The notes under the pieces: model-generated
What the model was told of the DNA's origin: nothing
The model's input: only the letters and a program-made list of their open reading frames with translations
The model's database searches: none
Source of the DNA: Salinisphaera sp002433465
GTDB taxonomy: Bacteria; Pseudomonadota; Gammaproteobacteria; Nevskiales; Salinisphaeraceae
DNA: 64,000 bases
Assembly: GCF_040361435.1 (NCBI RefSeq)
Contig: NZ_APNL01000011.1
Location: 78,564-142,563, forward strand
Direction of reading: 5' to 3'
Made by a program: the position numbers and the translations under genes
Part shown: positions 1 through 8,406 of the stretch, piece by piece
How the letters are laid out: each line of letters begins with the position of its first letter
How positions within the stretch are numbered: position 1 is the first letter of the stretch

Positions 1-122
1 GCGTCGTCTTCGTTGCCGGAATGCCCGGCATGGCCGTGGGCCAGCGCGCTCGCGCCCAGAAGTATCAGGAGGGTAAAGTGCCGGCTCGTGGCAACGAGCC
101 GGCGTATGGATAGACGGCGCAT
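1..122 (-). CDS. N-terminal fragment of a secreted His-rich protein (cut by window edge)
   Basis: Only the first 40 or so codons are in the window. The ATG lies at 122-120 and overlaps the stop codon of the upstream oxidase gene by one base (TGATG), which implies translational coupling. The peptide starts MRRLSIRRLVATSRHF, continues with a hydrophobic stretch and an Ala-rich cleavage region, and then reads HGHAGHSGNEDD. That is a signal peptide followed by a His-rich mature N terminus. A periplasmic metal-binding or copper-handling role would fit the neighbouring copper-radical oxidase, but this is inference; the family cannot be told from the fragment. Confidence 0.6.
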   Translation of the reverse strand, partial: MRRLSIRRLVATSRHFTLLILLGASALAHGHAGHSGNEDD

Positions 123-2755
123 CATTCGCCGTCTGCCTCGTTGTTGCCGGCGCTTTCGCCGAGATCCTCGGCAAGGCCCTTTCCGGCTTCGGGCAGGCTC
201 GTGGCGGTATCGACGCCCACACCCGCGGCGCGCTTGCCGGCCTGGGTGAGTTCCTCTCCCACCGCGGGCGCGCCCTCGATCAACTCGCCCGGTGCCGGAA
301 TGATGCTGGTCACGCCCGACAGCAGATCGGTGATCGGCATGATCGGCGAGACGTCGTCTGCGGCCTGGCCGCTGCCCAGCAGGCCGTCGCCGGCTAACAG
401 GCCGCCGACCAGCCCTTCGCTGTCATCGCCGTCGGCAACCGGGGTCGCCGGTTCGGGCTGATTGATCTCACCCTGACCGGCCGGGTTCGGGGCCACGCCC
501 ACCGGCGTCGACACCGACGGTACGCGTTTGCCGTCGGCGGCTTCGAAGCTGGCGAACAGCATGTACTGGCCCGCGGGCAGTACCGCCGGATTGGCCGTCA
601 TCTGTACGGTGAGCGCGTTGCCACTACGCGAAACGATCGGCAGCACCACCGCGCGTTGATCGCCGTCGACCAGGTGCGTGGTGGCCGTACGGCGAATGAG
701 CATGACCTGATCCACGGCCAGGTTGCTCACCGTCATGGTGAAGGTGTCGCCGTTGGTTTCGAGGTCGGCGGGCGCGTTCTCGATCACGGGCCGGTCGCTG
801 CGCATGGCGTAGGGCGGGGTATAGATCTCGAAGGAGGGGTCGCGGCTTTCGTAGTTGGCCAGGCCGATACTGTCGAGGTTGATGTTCGATGCGTAGGCCG
901 TGTTGATCGGCGAATGGCCGCCGACGAGCACGCGCCCGTCGGGCATCAGCAACGCCGTGTTGTGGTAGGTACGCTTGCGATGCGCTCGCGTCATCACCTG
1001 CCAGGTTTCGGTCTGCGGATCGAAGCGTTCGGCTTCGCGGATCGCGCCTTCCGCCCCGGGGACCACCACGCCGTCCCGATCGCCGCCGGAGAAGATCATG
1101 ACGCTGTCGTCAGGCATGATCACGGAATAGCTGTACCAGCGCGGCCGGCTCAGCGGTCCGGTCAGTCGCGAGGAATAGCGCATGTCGTCGCCGTTGACCT
1201 CGACCGTATCGATACGCGAGGACGACACCGGCAGGTAGCCGCCGGGGCTGCCCACGGTGACATAGGTGGGTACACCGCCGGCGGTCAGGAACTCGGCTTC
1301 GTGGTAGCCGCCGTTTTCGTCCGGGCGCAGCGGGAGCATGGCCGAGAAGGTCGAACCGCGCATGCCGGAGCCGATCGTACGTTCCAGCGTGCGGGCGTCG
1401 ACCGGCGTATCGGCCAGTTGCTCGATTGCGGCCGCGGGATTGCTGACGGTCGTGCCCACCAGATCGCCAAGCAGGCTGGTGACCTGTTTGCCGTTCAGAT
1501 TGGTCGGGTTGAGGGTGCTGGTCAGTTCCTTGAGTCCGATCTCATTGAACTTGAGCGGCAGCCCGGCATAGCCCAGATCGGTCCATTGCTGGGTGTCCGG
1601 ATCGTAGGCGGCCACGATATTCCAAAGTGCCTGATCGTAGGCCTGGCCGAACGGATTGAATGCCTGGCCGCCGGCGTTGTAATAGACCTGGCCGTTCGGC
1701 AGCAGGTGCAGGCGCGGGAACAGCGGCAGCGAGCGCTGTGCGGCGTCGCCGTTCTCGCTCCAGCGCCCGGTATCCAGGTCGTAGGTTTCGGTTTGCGTGA
1801 CGTTGCGCCCGGAGTTCAACGGCTGTTCCGGATACACCGGCTTGAGCAGCTTGGTGACACCGCTGGCCACGAACACGTCACCGTCGGCGAGGGTCACGAG
1901 GGTGGGGTACCAGCGCCCGAACGTCATGTCGCCGCTTTGCGTCCACGTATTGCTTTGCGGGTCGAAGATACGCGAGGACTTGAGCCCTTCGAGTTCGACC
2001 ACGCCCACCGGCAGGCCGTCCACGCCGGGCTCGGTGTAGTAGTCGGTCCCGCCTACCGCCATCATGCTGCCATCGGCAAGGAATACCACGTCCGCGCAGA
2101 ACAGGGCGCCGTCGTTCTTGGCGGTGTTGTCGGCGGTGGACAGAATGCCGTCGGGCACACCCGGCAGGCCGCGCGCGATGGTTTCGCTGTCGTTGCCCTT
2201 CGGGTTGGCGCCGCCGTCGATCGGGGAGGGTTTTTTCCACGACGGCGTGTCGCCTTCGCCCAGGCTGAGTACCCGCGACTGATCGTTGACGGTGACCTCG
2301 CCGAACTCGGCCACGATCGACAGCTCCACGTTCTCGGTGCCTTCCAGGGCATTGAGATAGACGAAGCGGCCGTCGCCGAGATTGGCCACCGTGCCGGCCG
2401 CCGGCTTGCAGCTCAGCGTGCCGTCCTCGCGCGTCAGGCAGCGTTCGTCGGTTTCCACCGTTTTACCGTCGACCACGAGGGTGGGTTCGGCAAAGGGTTC
2501 GCTGAAACGACCGCCGATCTGCGGCGGCAGGTTGTTCGCCTCGGCGCCGCGTGGCGCGGCGGCGGGTCTGGCCGTAGACGCAGTGTCCGCGGATGCCGAA
2601 GCCGTATCGGTGGAGTCGCTCTGTGCGGGCGTATCCGGCTTACCGGCATTGAGCAGTTTGCCCAATACGCCGTCGTCGAGGGCAGCCAGCGCCGGGCTGG
2701 ATGACAAACAGAAAGCCAGGGCGGCCGTCGTCGCCGCAGACAGGGTCGTGCGCAT
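122..2755 (-). CDS. Secreted copper-radical oxidase, galactose oxidase / glyoxal oxidase-like
   Basis: 877 residues with an N-terminal signal peptide (about 1-24) and a Ser/Thr/Ala-rich linker to about 75. Kelch-type repeats follow, then a C-terminal galactose-oxidase-like early-set domain (DUF1929 type, about 650-730) and an Asp/Gly-rich tail. Residues expected for the Cys-Tyr radical copper site are visible: C220 in LFCADVVFLADG, Y283 in RWYPTL, Y597-H598 in TYHNTALLMPDG and H694 in TTHLVDGDQR. Family members oxidise primary alcohols or aldehydes to give H2O2; the substrate here is unknown. The ATG at 2755 was chosen over upstream in-frame codons because GGAGGAG sits just before it and the signal peptide starts there. 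It is translationally coupled to the truncated downstream gene. The long open frames on the other strand are GC-driven shadows. Confidence 0.85.
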   Translation of the reverse strand: MRTTLSAATTAALAFCLSSSPALAALDDGVLGKLLNAGKPDTPAQSDSTDTASASADTASTARPAAAPRGAEANNLPPQIGGRFSEPFAEPTLVVDGKTVETDERCLTREDGTLSCKPAAGTVANLGDGRFVYLNALEGTENVELSIVAEFGEVTVNDQSRVLSLGEGDTPSWKKPSPIDGGANPKGNDSETIARGLPGVPDGILSTADNTAKNDGALFCADVVFLADGSMMAVGGTDYYTEPGVDGLPVGVVELEGLKSSRIFDPQSNTWTQSGDMTFGRWYPTLVTLADGDVFVASGVTKLLKPVYPEQPLNSGRNVTQTETYDLDTGRWSENGDAAQRSLPLFPRLHLLPNGQVYYNAGGQAFNPFGQAYDQALWNIVAAYDPDTQQWTDLGYAGLPLKFNEIGLKELTSTLNPTNLNGKQVTSLLGDLVGTTVSNPAAAIEQLADTPVDARTLERTIGSGMRGSTFSAMLPLRPDENGGYHEAEFLTAGGVPTYVTVGSPGGYLPVSSSRIDTVEVNGDDMRYSSRLTGPLSRPRWYSYSVIMPDDSVMIFSGGDRDGVVVPGAEGAIREAERFDPQTETWQVMTRAHRKRTYHNTALLMPDGRVLVGGHSPINTAYASNINLDSIGLANYESRDPSFEIYTPPYAMRSDRPVIENAPADLETNGDTFTMTVSNLAVDQVMLIRRTATTHLVDGDQRAVVLPIVSRSGNALTVQMTANPAVLPAGQYMLFASFEAADGKRVPSVSTPVGVAPNPAGQGEINQPEPATPVADGDDSEGLVGGLLAGDGLLGSGQAADDVSPIMPITDLLSGVTSIIPAPGELIEGAPAVGEELTQAGKRAAGVGVDTATSLPEAGKGLAEDLGESAGNNEADGE

Positions 2756-2842
2756 CGGGTTCTCCTCCGACAACTTCGAGGCATTTTTGTCGTTTTGCCC
2801 GAGTCGTTTTATTTGTGATCGGTCGGAAGCAACCGTTAGCAC

Positions 2843-2860
2843 GCGCCAATTAATTGGCGC
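2843..2860. promoter_or_regulatory. 18-bp perfect palindrome upstream of the oxidase gene
   Basis: GCGCCAATTAATTGGCGC is perfectly self-complementary and centred about 95 bp before the oxidase ATG. It is AT-rich in the middle with GC arms, typical of a dimeric regulator operator. The regulator is unknown. Confidence 0.45.
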
Positions 2861-2934
2861 AAACACGAAATTCGCGTCGGAAAGCCGTCTGTCGCGGCAC
2901 AAGGCTTTGACTACAGGGGGTTAGCCAGTCGTCA

Positions 2935-2951
2935 AATTTTTGGGAAAAATT
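2935..2951. repeat. AT-rich inverted repeat AATTTTT-GGG-AAAAATT
   Basis: A perfect 7-bp inverted repeat around GGG lies between purH and the oxidase gene, about 180 bp upstream of the oxidase start. It may be a second operator half or an UP-element-like AT-rich tract; no function is shown. The rest of the 2756-3029 gap holds the 18-bp palindrome and the purH hairpin. Confidence 0.3.
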
Positions 2952-2997
2952 ACCCAGAGACGTTTCTAGCGCCCGATCGGCTCGATCCAGCGCAGTC

Positions 2998-3020
2998 GGG
3001 CCGGGTGTTGCGCCCGGCCC
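2998..3020 (-). terminator. GC-rich hairpin just after purH
   Basis: GGGCCGGG and CCCGGCCC pair around a 7-nt loop, ending 10 bp beyond the purH stop codon. There is no T-tract, so it may stabilise the mRNA end rather than terminate. Confidence 0.4.
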
Positions 3021-3029
3021 GCAGCGGCC

Positions 3030-4622
3030 CTAGTGATGAAAGTGGCGAATGCCGGTAAAGACCATGGCAATGCCGGCTTCATCGGCGGCGGCGATCACTT
3101 CGTCGTCGCGAATCGAGCCGCCGGGCTGGATCACGGCCTTCACGCCGGCTTCGGCGGCGGCGTCCAGGCCGTCGCGGAAGGGGAAGAAGGCATCCGATGC
3201 CATCACCGACCCGGCCACTTCCAGCCCCGCATCGCGGGCCTTGATGCCGGCGATACGGGCTGAATCCACACGGCTCATCTGCCCCGCGCCCACGCCGATC
3301 GTGCGCCCGTCGCGGGCGTAGACGATGGCGTTGGATTTCACGTACTTGGCCACTCGCCAGGCAAACAGCAAGTCCTGTAGCTGGGTGCCGTCGGGCTGGG
3401 CCTTTGTGACCACATCGAGCTTGTCGCGGTCGAACAGCAGGGCATCGGCGTCCTGTACCAGCAGCCCGCCGGCGATCTGGCGCATGGCCAGCTTCGGCGT
3501 GTCGCCGGCCTTGAAGTCGCCGGTGGCGATCACGCGCAGATTCTTCTTCTTGGAGAAGGCCTCCAGCGCGGCGTCGTCGATACGCGGGGCGATGATCACT
3601 TCCGCGAACTGGTTGGCCAGAATCTGGTTCGCCGTGTCTACATCCAGGGCCTCGTTGAAGGCGATGATGCCGCCAAAGGCCGAGGTGGGGTCGGTGGCGA
3701 AGGCGCGCTCGTAGGCGGTCTTCAGGTCGGGACCGACGGCTACACCACAGGGGTTGGCGTGCTTGACGATCACGCAGGCCGGGGCCTGGTCGAAGGCGCG
3801 TACGCAGGCCAGAGCCGCGTCGGAATCAGCCAGGTTGTTGTAGGACAGCGCCTTGCCCTGGCACACGCGGGCATCCACCAGGCTCGCGGCCACCGGGTTG
3901 GAGGCGGCGTAGAGGGCCGCCCGCTGGTGCGGGTTCTCGCCGTAGCGCAGATCCTGGCGCTTGGTATAGGTCGCCGCGAAGCGGGCCGGCAGCACGTCTT
4001 CGGCTTCGCTGTCGGGCGTGCTCTCGTCGCCCTGCAGATAGTCGGCGATGGCTCGGTCGTAGCCGGCGGTATGGTTGAAGCCCTTGGCAGCCAGACGACG
4101 GCGGGTGGCGGTCCGGGTGCCGCCATGGGCACTCAGATCATCCAGTACGGCGTCGTAGTCCGCAGCATCCACGACCAGGGTCACGAAGGCGTGGTTCTTG
4201 GCCGCGGCACGCAGCATGGCCGGGCCGCCGATATCGATCGTCTCGATGGCCTGATCGCGCGGGCAGTTCGGGTCGGCCACGGTCTGTTCGAAGGGGTAGA
4301 GATTGACCACCACCAGGTCGATGGGCGCGATGCCCTGTTCGGCCATCACCTCGTCGTCCTGACCGCGCCGGCCGAGAATGCCGCCATGGATCTTGGGGTG
4401 CAGCGTCTTCACGCGCCCGTCCATGATCTCCGGCGCGCCGGTGTGGGCGGCTACATCGACCACCTCAACGCCGGCTTCGCGCAGCACGCGGGCGGTACCG
4501 CCGGTCGAAAGGATTTCGACACCGTGCTCATCGGCCAGCGCCTTGGCAAAGGCGGCCACGCCGGTCTTGTCGGAAACGCTGATCAGGGCGCGGCGGATGG
4601 GGGCGTGTTCGGTTGCGGTCAC
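3030..4622 (-). CDS. purH: Bifunctional AICAR formyltransferase / IMP cyclohydrolase
   Basis: 530 residues, the usual PurH length. It catalyses the last two steps of de novo IMP synthesis in the cytosol. The N-terminal IMP cyclohydrolase (MGS-like) domain shows RALISVSDKTG, STGGTA and GRVKTLHPKIHGG. The C-terminal AICAR transformylase domain shows RYGENPHQ, KHANPCG, SAFGGIIAFN and the C-terminal FTGIRHFHH. The GTG start at 4622 is preferred over an in-frame TTG at 4661, because the TTG lies in the T-tract of the fis terminator and GTG gives the standard N terminus. The gene follows fis, as in many gammaproteobacteria; the purD gene that often follows purH is absent here. Confidence 0.95.
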   Translation of the reverse strand: MTATEHAPIRRALISVSDKTGVAAFAKALADEHGVEILSTGGTARVLREAGVEVVDVAAHTGAPEIMDGRVKTLHPKIHGGILGRRGQDDEVMAEQGIAPIDLVVVNLYPFEQTVADPNCPRDQAIETIDIGGPAMLRAAAKNHAFVTLVVDAADYDAVLDDLSAHGGTRTATRRRLAAKGFNHTAGYDRAIADYLQGDESTPDSEAEDVLPARFAATYTKRQDLRYGENPHQRAALYAASNPVAASLVDARVCQGKALSYNNLADSDAALACVRAFDQAPACVIVKHANPCGVAVGPDLKTAYERAFATDPTSAFGGIIAFNEALDVDTANQILANQFAEVIIAPRIDDAALEAFSKKKNLRVIATGDFKAGDTPKLAMRQIAGGLLVQDADALLFDRDKLDVVTKAQPDGTQLQDLLFAWRVAKYVKSNAIVYARDGRTIGVGAGQMSRVDSARIAGIKARDAGLEVAGSVMASDAFFPFRDGLDAAAEAGVKAVIQPGGSIRDDEVIAAADEAGIAMVFTGIRHFHH

Positions 4623-4659
4623 GATAGCCTTTGTCCGTGAGACGGTTTGTATTGGGTTC

Positions 4660-4684
4660 AAATAAAAACACCCGCAATGCGGGT
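4660..4684 (-). terminator. Rho-independent terminator after fis
   Basis: On the minus strand ACCCGC and GCGGGT pair around a 3-nt loop and are followed by TTTTTATTT. It lies between fis and purH, so purH probably also relies on read-through or its own promoter. Confidence 0.75.
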
Positions 4685-4712
4685 GGTAGCGTTCTTGCCG
4701 TGATGCGACGGT

Positions 4713-4970
4713 CTAGCGGTCGAGGGCGTAGTTGCGCAGCTTCTTGCGCAGGGTGCCGCGGTTGATGCCCAGCATTTCCGCGGCCCGCGACTGGTTGCCC
4801 TGGCTGTAGTCGAGCACGCGCTCGAGCAGCGGCTTTTCGACCTGTTCGAGCACCATCTGGTACAGGTCGCGCGGCGGTGCGCAGCCGTTGAGCGATTCGA
4901 AATAACGATCGAGACTGGCGCCGACATAATGACTGAGCGGCTTGGCAGCGTCGGAGTCGGTCTTCGGCAT
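4713..4970 (-). CDS. fis: Fis-family nucleoid protein / transcription factor
   Basis: 85 residues from the ATG at 4970, a little shorter than the 98-residue E. coli Fis. The C-terminal helix-turn-helix is clear: about residues 58-84 contain GNQSRAAEMLGINRGTLRKK. The preceding helices (YQMVLEQVEKPLLERVL) form the dimerisation core. A longer reading from a TTG at 5003 is possible but has no better ribosome site. Fis bends DNA and tunes rRNA and recombination promoters in growing cells. In many gammaproteobacteria dusB directly precedes fis in the same operon; here prmA does, with only 82 bp between. Confidence 0.9.
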   Translation of the reverse strand: MPKTDSDAAKPLSHYVGASLDRYFESLNGCAPPRDLYQMVLEQVEKPLLERVLDYSQGNQSRAAEMLGINRGTLRKKLRNYALDR

Positions 4971-5052
4971 TCGAAACGGGCGCACTGGCGGGACAAGGCG
5001 CAAAACTATAACGGCATTTCCCGCCCAGAGAAAGACGACTTTCGGCTATTCG

Positions 5053-5946
5053 TTACCCAGCCCCGTGGCGCCAGCCGTTCAGGCGTACCCAGTCCTCTTC
5101 CACGGCCGGTTCGGCGAACTCGAATGCGCGATCGTAGGCGTTCTTCACATCCTCGATCTGGCGCGTGAGCAGTCCCGACAGCACCAGCGGCGCACCGGGT
5201 GCGGCATGGGCGGTCAGCGTGGGGGCGAGGGCGATCAGGGGCTTGGCCAGAATGTTCGCCAGCACGATATCGAAGCGGCGTTCGCCGATGCCATCGAGGG
5301 CCGGGGTCTGGATACGCTCGAGCACGCCGTTGCGTTCGGCGTTTTCCTGGGTCGCCCTGACCGCCTGGTCGTCGATATCCACGGCCGTGACCGAGGCCGC
5401 ACCGAGGCGCGCTGCGGCCACCGCGAGAATGCCCGAACCGCAGCCATAGTCGAGCACGTGCTTGCCGGCAAGATCGGCCTCGGCCAGCCACGCCAGGCAC
5501 AGGGCCGTGGTCGGGTGGGTGCCGGTCCCAAAAGCCAGGCCGGGGTCCAGGCGCACGACGATGGCTTCATCATCGGCCTCGACCGGGGCGTTGTGGGGCG
5601 CGATCCACAGCCGTTCGCCAAAGCGGATCGGCGGATGCTGGGCCAGCCAGGCGCTGGCCCAGTCCTGGTTTTCCAGGCGATCCGTGCGAATGGTTGCCTC
5701 GTTGCCCAGCGCTTCGCGCAGAGCGGCTTCGATGGGCTCGGCACGGGTGCCGTCGGTGAACAGGCCGGTAATGCGCGAATCCACAAAAGCCGGCTGTTCG
5801 TTGGGCGTGTTTTCCACGGTGATGTCGTCGCCGGCATCGAGCACGGTCACCGCCTCGGCATCAAAGCTTTCGAACACCGCCTCGGCCAGCGACGCCCGCG
5901 GCGTTTCCACCGTAATCTGCAGCCATGCGACGGGGGCGTCAGCCAC
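5053..5946 (-). CDS. prmA: Ribosomal protein L11 methyltransferase
   Basis: 297 residues, matching the family length of about 293. It trimethylates ribosomal protein L11 with S-adenosylmethionine. Visible motifs are the substrate-loop region RLDPGLAFGTGTHPTT, the SAM-binding VLDYGCGSGILAVAAA, acidic VTAVDIDD and the catalytic-loop-like DIVLANILAKPL. The GTG start at 5946 overlaps the end of accC by 8 bp, which supports coupling in an aroQ-accB-accC-prmA operon. A much longer upstream extension in this frame runs through accC and is not real. Confidence 0.93.
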   Translation of the reverse strand: MADAPVAWLQITVETPRASLAEAVFESFDAEAVTVLDAGDDITVENTPNEQPAFVDSRITGLFTDGTRAEPIEAALREALGNEATIRTDRLENQDWASAWLAQHPPIRFGERLWIAPHNAPVEADDEAIVVRLDPGLAFGTGTHPTTALCLAWLAEADLAGKHVLDYGCGSGILAVAAARLGAASVTAVDIDDQAVRATQENAERNGVLERIQTPALDGIGERRFDIVLANILAKPLIALAPTLTAHAAPGAPLVLSGLLTRQIEDVKNAYDRAFEFAEPAVEEDWVRLNGWRHGAG

Positions 5947-7294
5947 GGCCGCTTTCTTCCTTGAGCTTCTTTTCCAGCCAGTGGATCGATACGCCGCCGG
6001 CGATATGGGCCGGATCGTGGATGATGCGCTTGTGCAGGGCGATGTTGGTGTTGATGCCCTCCACGACCATCTCCGAAAGTGCCATATCCAGACGCGCGGC
6101 TGCGGCTTCGCGGGTATCGCCATGGGCGATGAGCTTTCCGATGAGCGAATCGTAGTAGGGCGGAATGCTGTAGCCGGCATAGATATGCGAATCCATGCGA
6201 ATGCCCGGGCCGCCCGGCGCGTGGTAGGCCTGGATCTTGCCCGGCGAGGGCACGAAGGTTTCTGCGTGCTCGGCGTTGATGCGGCATTCGATGGCATGCC
6301 CGCGCAGGACGATGTCTTCCTGCTTGTAGCGCAGCTCGTGGCCGGCAGCGATACGCAGCTGCTCGGCAACCAGGTCCACGCCCGTGATCATCTCGGTCAC
6401 CGGATGCTCGACCTGAATACGGGTGTTCATTTCGATGAAATGGAACTCGCCGTTTTCGTAGAGGAATTCGAACGTGCCGGCGCCGCGATAGCCGATGCGC
6501 TTGCAGGCATCCACGCACAGCTTGCCGATATGCGCCCGCTCTTCGGCGGTGATGCCCGGCGCCGGCGCTTCTTCCACCACCTTCTGGTGGCGGCGCTGGG
6601 GCGAGCAGTCGCGCTCGCCCAGATGGATGGCATTGCCGTGGTTGTCGGCCAGCACCTGAACCTCGATATGCCGGGGCAGTTCGAGGTATTTCTCCATGTA
6701 GACGGCCGGGTTGCCGAAAAAGCTCGCGGCTTCGCGGCGGGCCATGTCGATGGCGCCGGCCAGGGCCTTGGCCTCGTAGACCACGTGCATGCCGCGCCCG
6801 CCGCCGCCGCCGGCGGCCTTGATGATGACCGGAAAACCGATCTTCTGGGCCAGCTTGCGGTTGGCGGCGTCGTCGGCGGTCAGCGGCGCGCCGGAGCCGG
6901 GCACACAGGGCACGCCCGCGGCCTGCATTTCCTGAATGGCCGAGGTCTTGTCGCCCATCAGGCGGATGGTTTCGGCACGCGGGCCGATGAAGGTGAAGCC
7001 GGACTGCTCCACGCTTTCCGCGAAATCCGCGTTTTCGGACAGAAAGCCGTAGCCGGGATGAATGGCGCTCGCGCCGGCCACTTCGGCCGTGCTCATGAGC
7101 GCGGCCATGTTCAGATAGCTCTTGGCGCTTTCCGCCGGGCCGATACACACGGCTTCCTCGGCGAGCAGCACATGCTTTTGTTCGCGGTCGGCGGTGGAAT
7201 AGGCCGCGACCACGGGCACGTCGAGTTCGCGGCAGGCGCGCAGAATACGCAGCGCGATCTCGCCGCGATTGGCGATGAGGACTTTGCCTAACAT
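5939..7294 (-). CDS. accC: Biotin carboxylase subunit of acetyl-CoA carboxylase
   Basis: 451 residues, the expected length. It carboxylates the biotin on AccB using ATP and bicarbonate, the first half-reaction of fatty-acid synthesis. It shows the N-terminal LIANRGEIALRILRA, the ATP-grasp glycine loop KAAGGGGGRGM, the EAPAPG motif and active-site FIEMNTRIQVEHPVTE. The ATG at 7294 begins MLGKVLIANRGE and is 10 bp downstream of accB. The gene overlaps prmA by 8 bp. Confidence 0.96.
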   Translation of the reverse strand: MLGKVLIANRGEIALRILRACRELDVPVVAAYSTADREQKHVLLAEEAVCIGPAESAKSYLNMAALMSTAEVAGASAIHPGYGFLSENADFAESVEQSGFTFIGPRAETIRLMGDKTSAIQEMQAAGVPCVPGSGAPLTADDAANRKLAQKIGFPVIIKAAGGGGGRGMHVVYEAKALAGAIDMARREAASFFGNPAVYMEKYLELPRHIEVQVLADNHGNAIHLGERDCSPQRRHQKVVEEAPAPGITAEERAHIGKLCVDACKRIGYRGAGTFEFLYENGEFHFIEMNTRIQVEHPVTEMITGVDLVAEQLRIAAGHELRYKQEDIVLRGHAIECRINAEHAETFVPSPGKIQAYHAPGGPGIRMDSHIYAGYSIPPYYDSLIGKLIAHGDTREAAAARLDMALSEMVVEGINTNIALHKRIIHDPAHIAGGVSIHWLEKKLKEESGRG

Positions 7295-7304
7295 GGGCGC
7301 CCCC

Positions 7305-7772
7305 TTACTTGACGACGAACAGCGGCTGATCGAATTCGACCGGCTGGCCGTTTTCGACGAGCACGGCGCTGACTTCACCCGAAACTTCCGCCTCGATCTG
7401 GTTGAGCATCTTCATGGCTTCGATGATGCACAGCGTATCGCTGGGCCCGATCTTGTCGCCCACGTCCACGAACGGCTTGGCGTCCGGCGCCGGTGCGCGA
7501 TAGAAGGTGCCCACCATGGGCGAGCGCACGATATGGCCTTCCGGCGTATCGTCTTCTTCCTCGGCGCTGCCGGCGTCGCTGCCAGCGCTTGTCGCGGCGG
7601 CGGCGGGCGCCGGGGCGGCCGGCGCCATCGGCTGCGGCGGGGCGGCCGGCATGCTGCCCGGCGCCGGATAGCGGCCGATACGAACGGATTCTTCGCCTTC
7701 GGTGATCTCGAGTTCGGCGATGCCCGAATCCTCGACCAGCTCGATGAGCTTTTTCAGTTTGCGGATATCCAT
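7305..7772 (-). CDS. accB: Biotin carboxyl carrier protein of acetyl-CoA carboxylase
   Basis: 155 residues. An N-terminal region begins MDIRKLKKLIELVEDSG, followed by a Pro/Ala-rich linker (about 36-75) and the C-terminal biotinyl domain. The biotinylation motif EAMKM is present with the acceptor lysine at K121, and the domain ends with VEFDQPLFVV. It works with AccC and the carboxyltransferase to make malonyl-CoA. It lies between aroQ (6 bp away) and accC (10 bp away), a classic arrangement. Confidence 0.96.
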   Translation of the reverse strand: MDIRKLKKLIELVEDSGIAELEITEGEESVRIGRYPAPGSMPAAPPQPMAPAAPAPAAAATSAGSDAGSAEEEDDTPEGHIVRSPMVGTFYRAPAPDAKPFVDVGDKIGPSDTLCIIEAMKMLNQIEAEVSGEVSAVLVENGQPVEFDQPLFVVK

Positions 7773-7778
7773 GGGGGG

Positions 7779-8234
7779 CTATTTCTCCTCGGTGGCCTCG
7801 GCGGCGCGCGCCATCGCAGCATCCAGGGCCAGGCTGTAGCCCTGCGCGCCAAAACCGGTGATGGTGCCGATCGCGATATCGGCGATATAGGAATGGTGGC
7901 GAAACGCTTCGCGTTGCGCGGTGTTGGATAGATGGATTTCGATACAGGCCAGCTGGGTGCCCAGCAGCGCGTCTCGCAGCGCGATGCTCGTATGCGTGAA
8001 CGCGCCGGGGTTGAACAGCACGCAGGCGACGTTTTCATCGCGGGCGGCGTGAATGCGATCGATCAGGTCGCCTTCGCTGTTGGACTGAAAACTGGCCAGG
8101 CTATGGCCGTGCTTGCTGGCGCGTGCTGCCAGGCGCTGCTCGATATCGGCGAGCGTGTCGTGGCCGTAGACCGCCGGCTCGCGGGTGCCGAGCAGGTTCA
8201 GGTTGGGTCCATTGAGCAGCAGAAAATGAGCCAC
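7779..8234 (-). CDS. aroQ: Type II 3-dehydroquinate dehydratase
   Basis: 151 residues, the standard length of the dodecameric type II enzyme. It dehydrates 3-dehydroquinate in the shikimate pathway. Motifs include FLLLNGPNLNLLGTREP with the flexible-loop Arg and Tyr, FQSNSEGDLIDRI, VLFNPGAFTHTS and EIHLSN. It is the first gene of the accB-accC-prmA group; the 170 bp upstream probably contain the promoter. Confidence 0.95.
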   Translation of the reverse strand: MAHFLLLNGPNLNLLGTREPAVYGHDTLADIEQRLAARASKHGHSLASFQSNSEGDLIDRIHAARDENVACVLFNPGAFTHTSIALRDALLGTQLACIEIHLSNTAQREAFRHHSYIADIAIGTITGFGAQGYSLALDAAMARAAEATEEK

Positions 8235-8406
8235 GCAGGCCGTCCGTGTCTGGCGATGGCTGGAGTCTGCCCCAAGGAAATTGGCGTTACAACCGAAAAG
8301 AAAGTGTTTTCGCGACCGTTCGCTGCCGTATTGTCGGTAATTCGGCGACGTTCACCCCAGCCGGGCCGCATCGTTGCGGCTGTTTCGCGCCATTCGGGGC
8401 ACTGGC

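Noticed and set aside
656..2704. 682-codon frame on the plus strand opposite the oxidase gene
   Set aside because: It is a GC-driven shadow: low-complexity, Gly/His/Arg-rich with no domain, while the minus strand encodes a clear oxidase with active-site residues.
4623..4661. Upstream TTG as the purH start
   Set aside because: It lies in the T-tract of the fis terminator, and the GTG at 4622 gives the normal PurH length.
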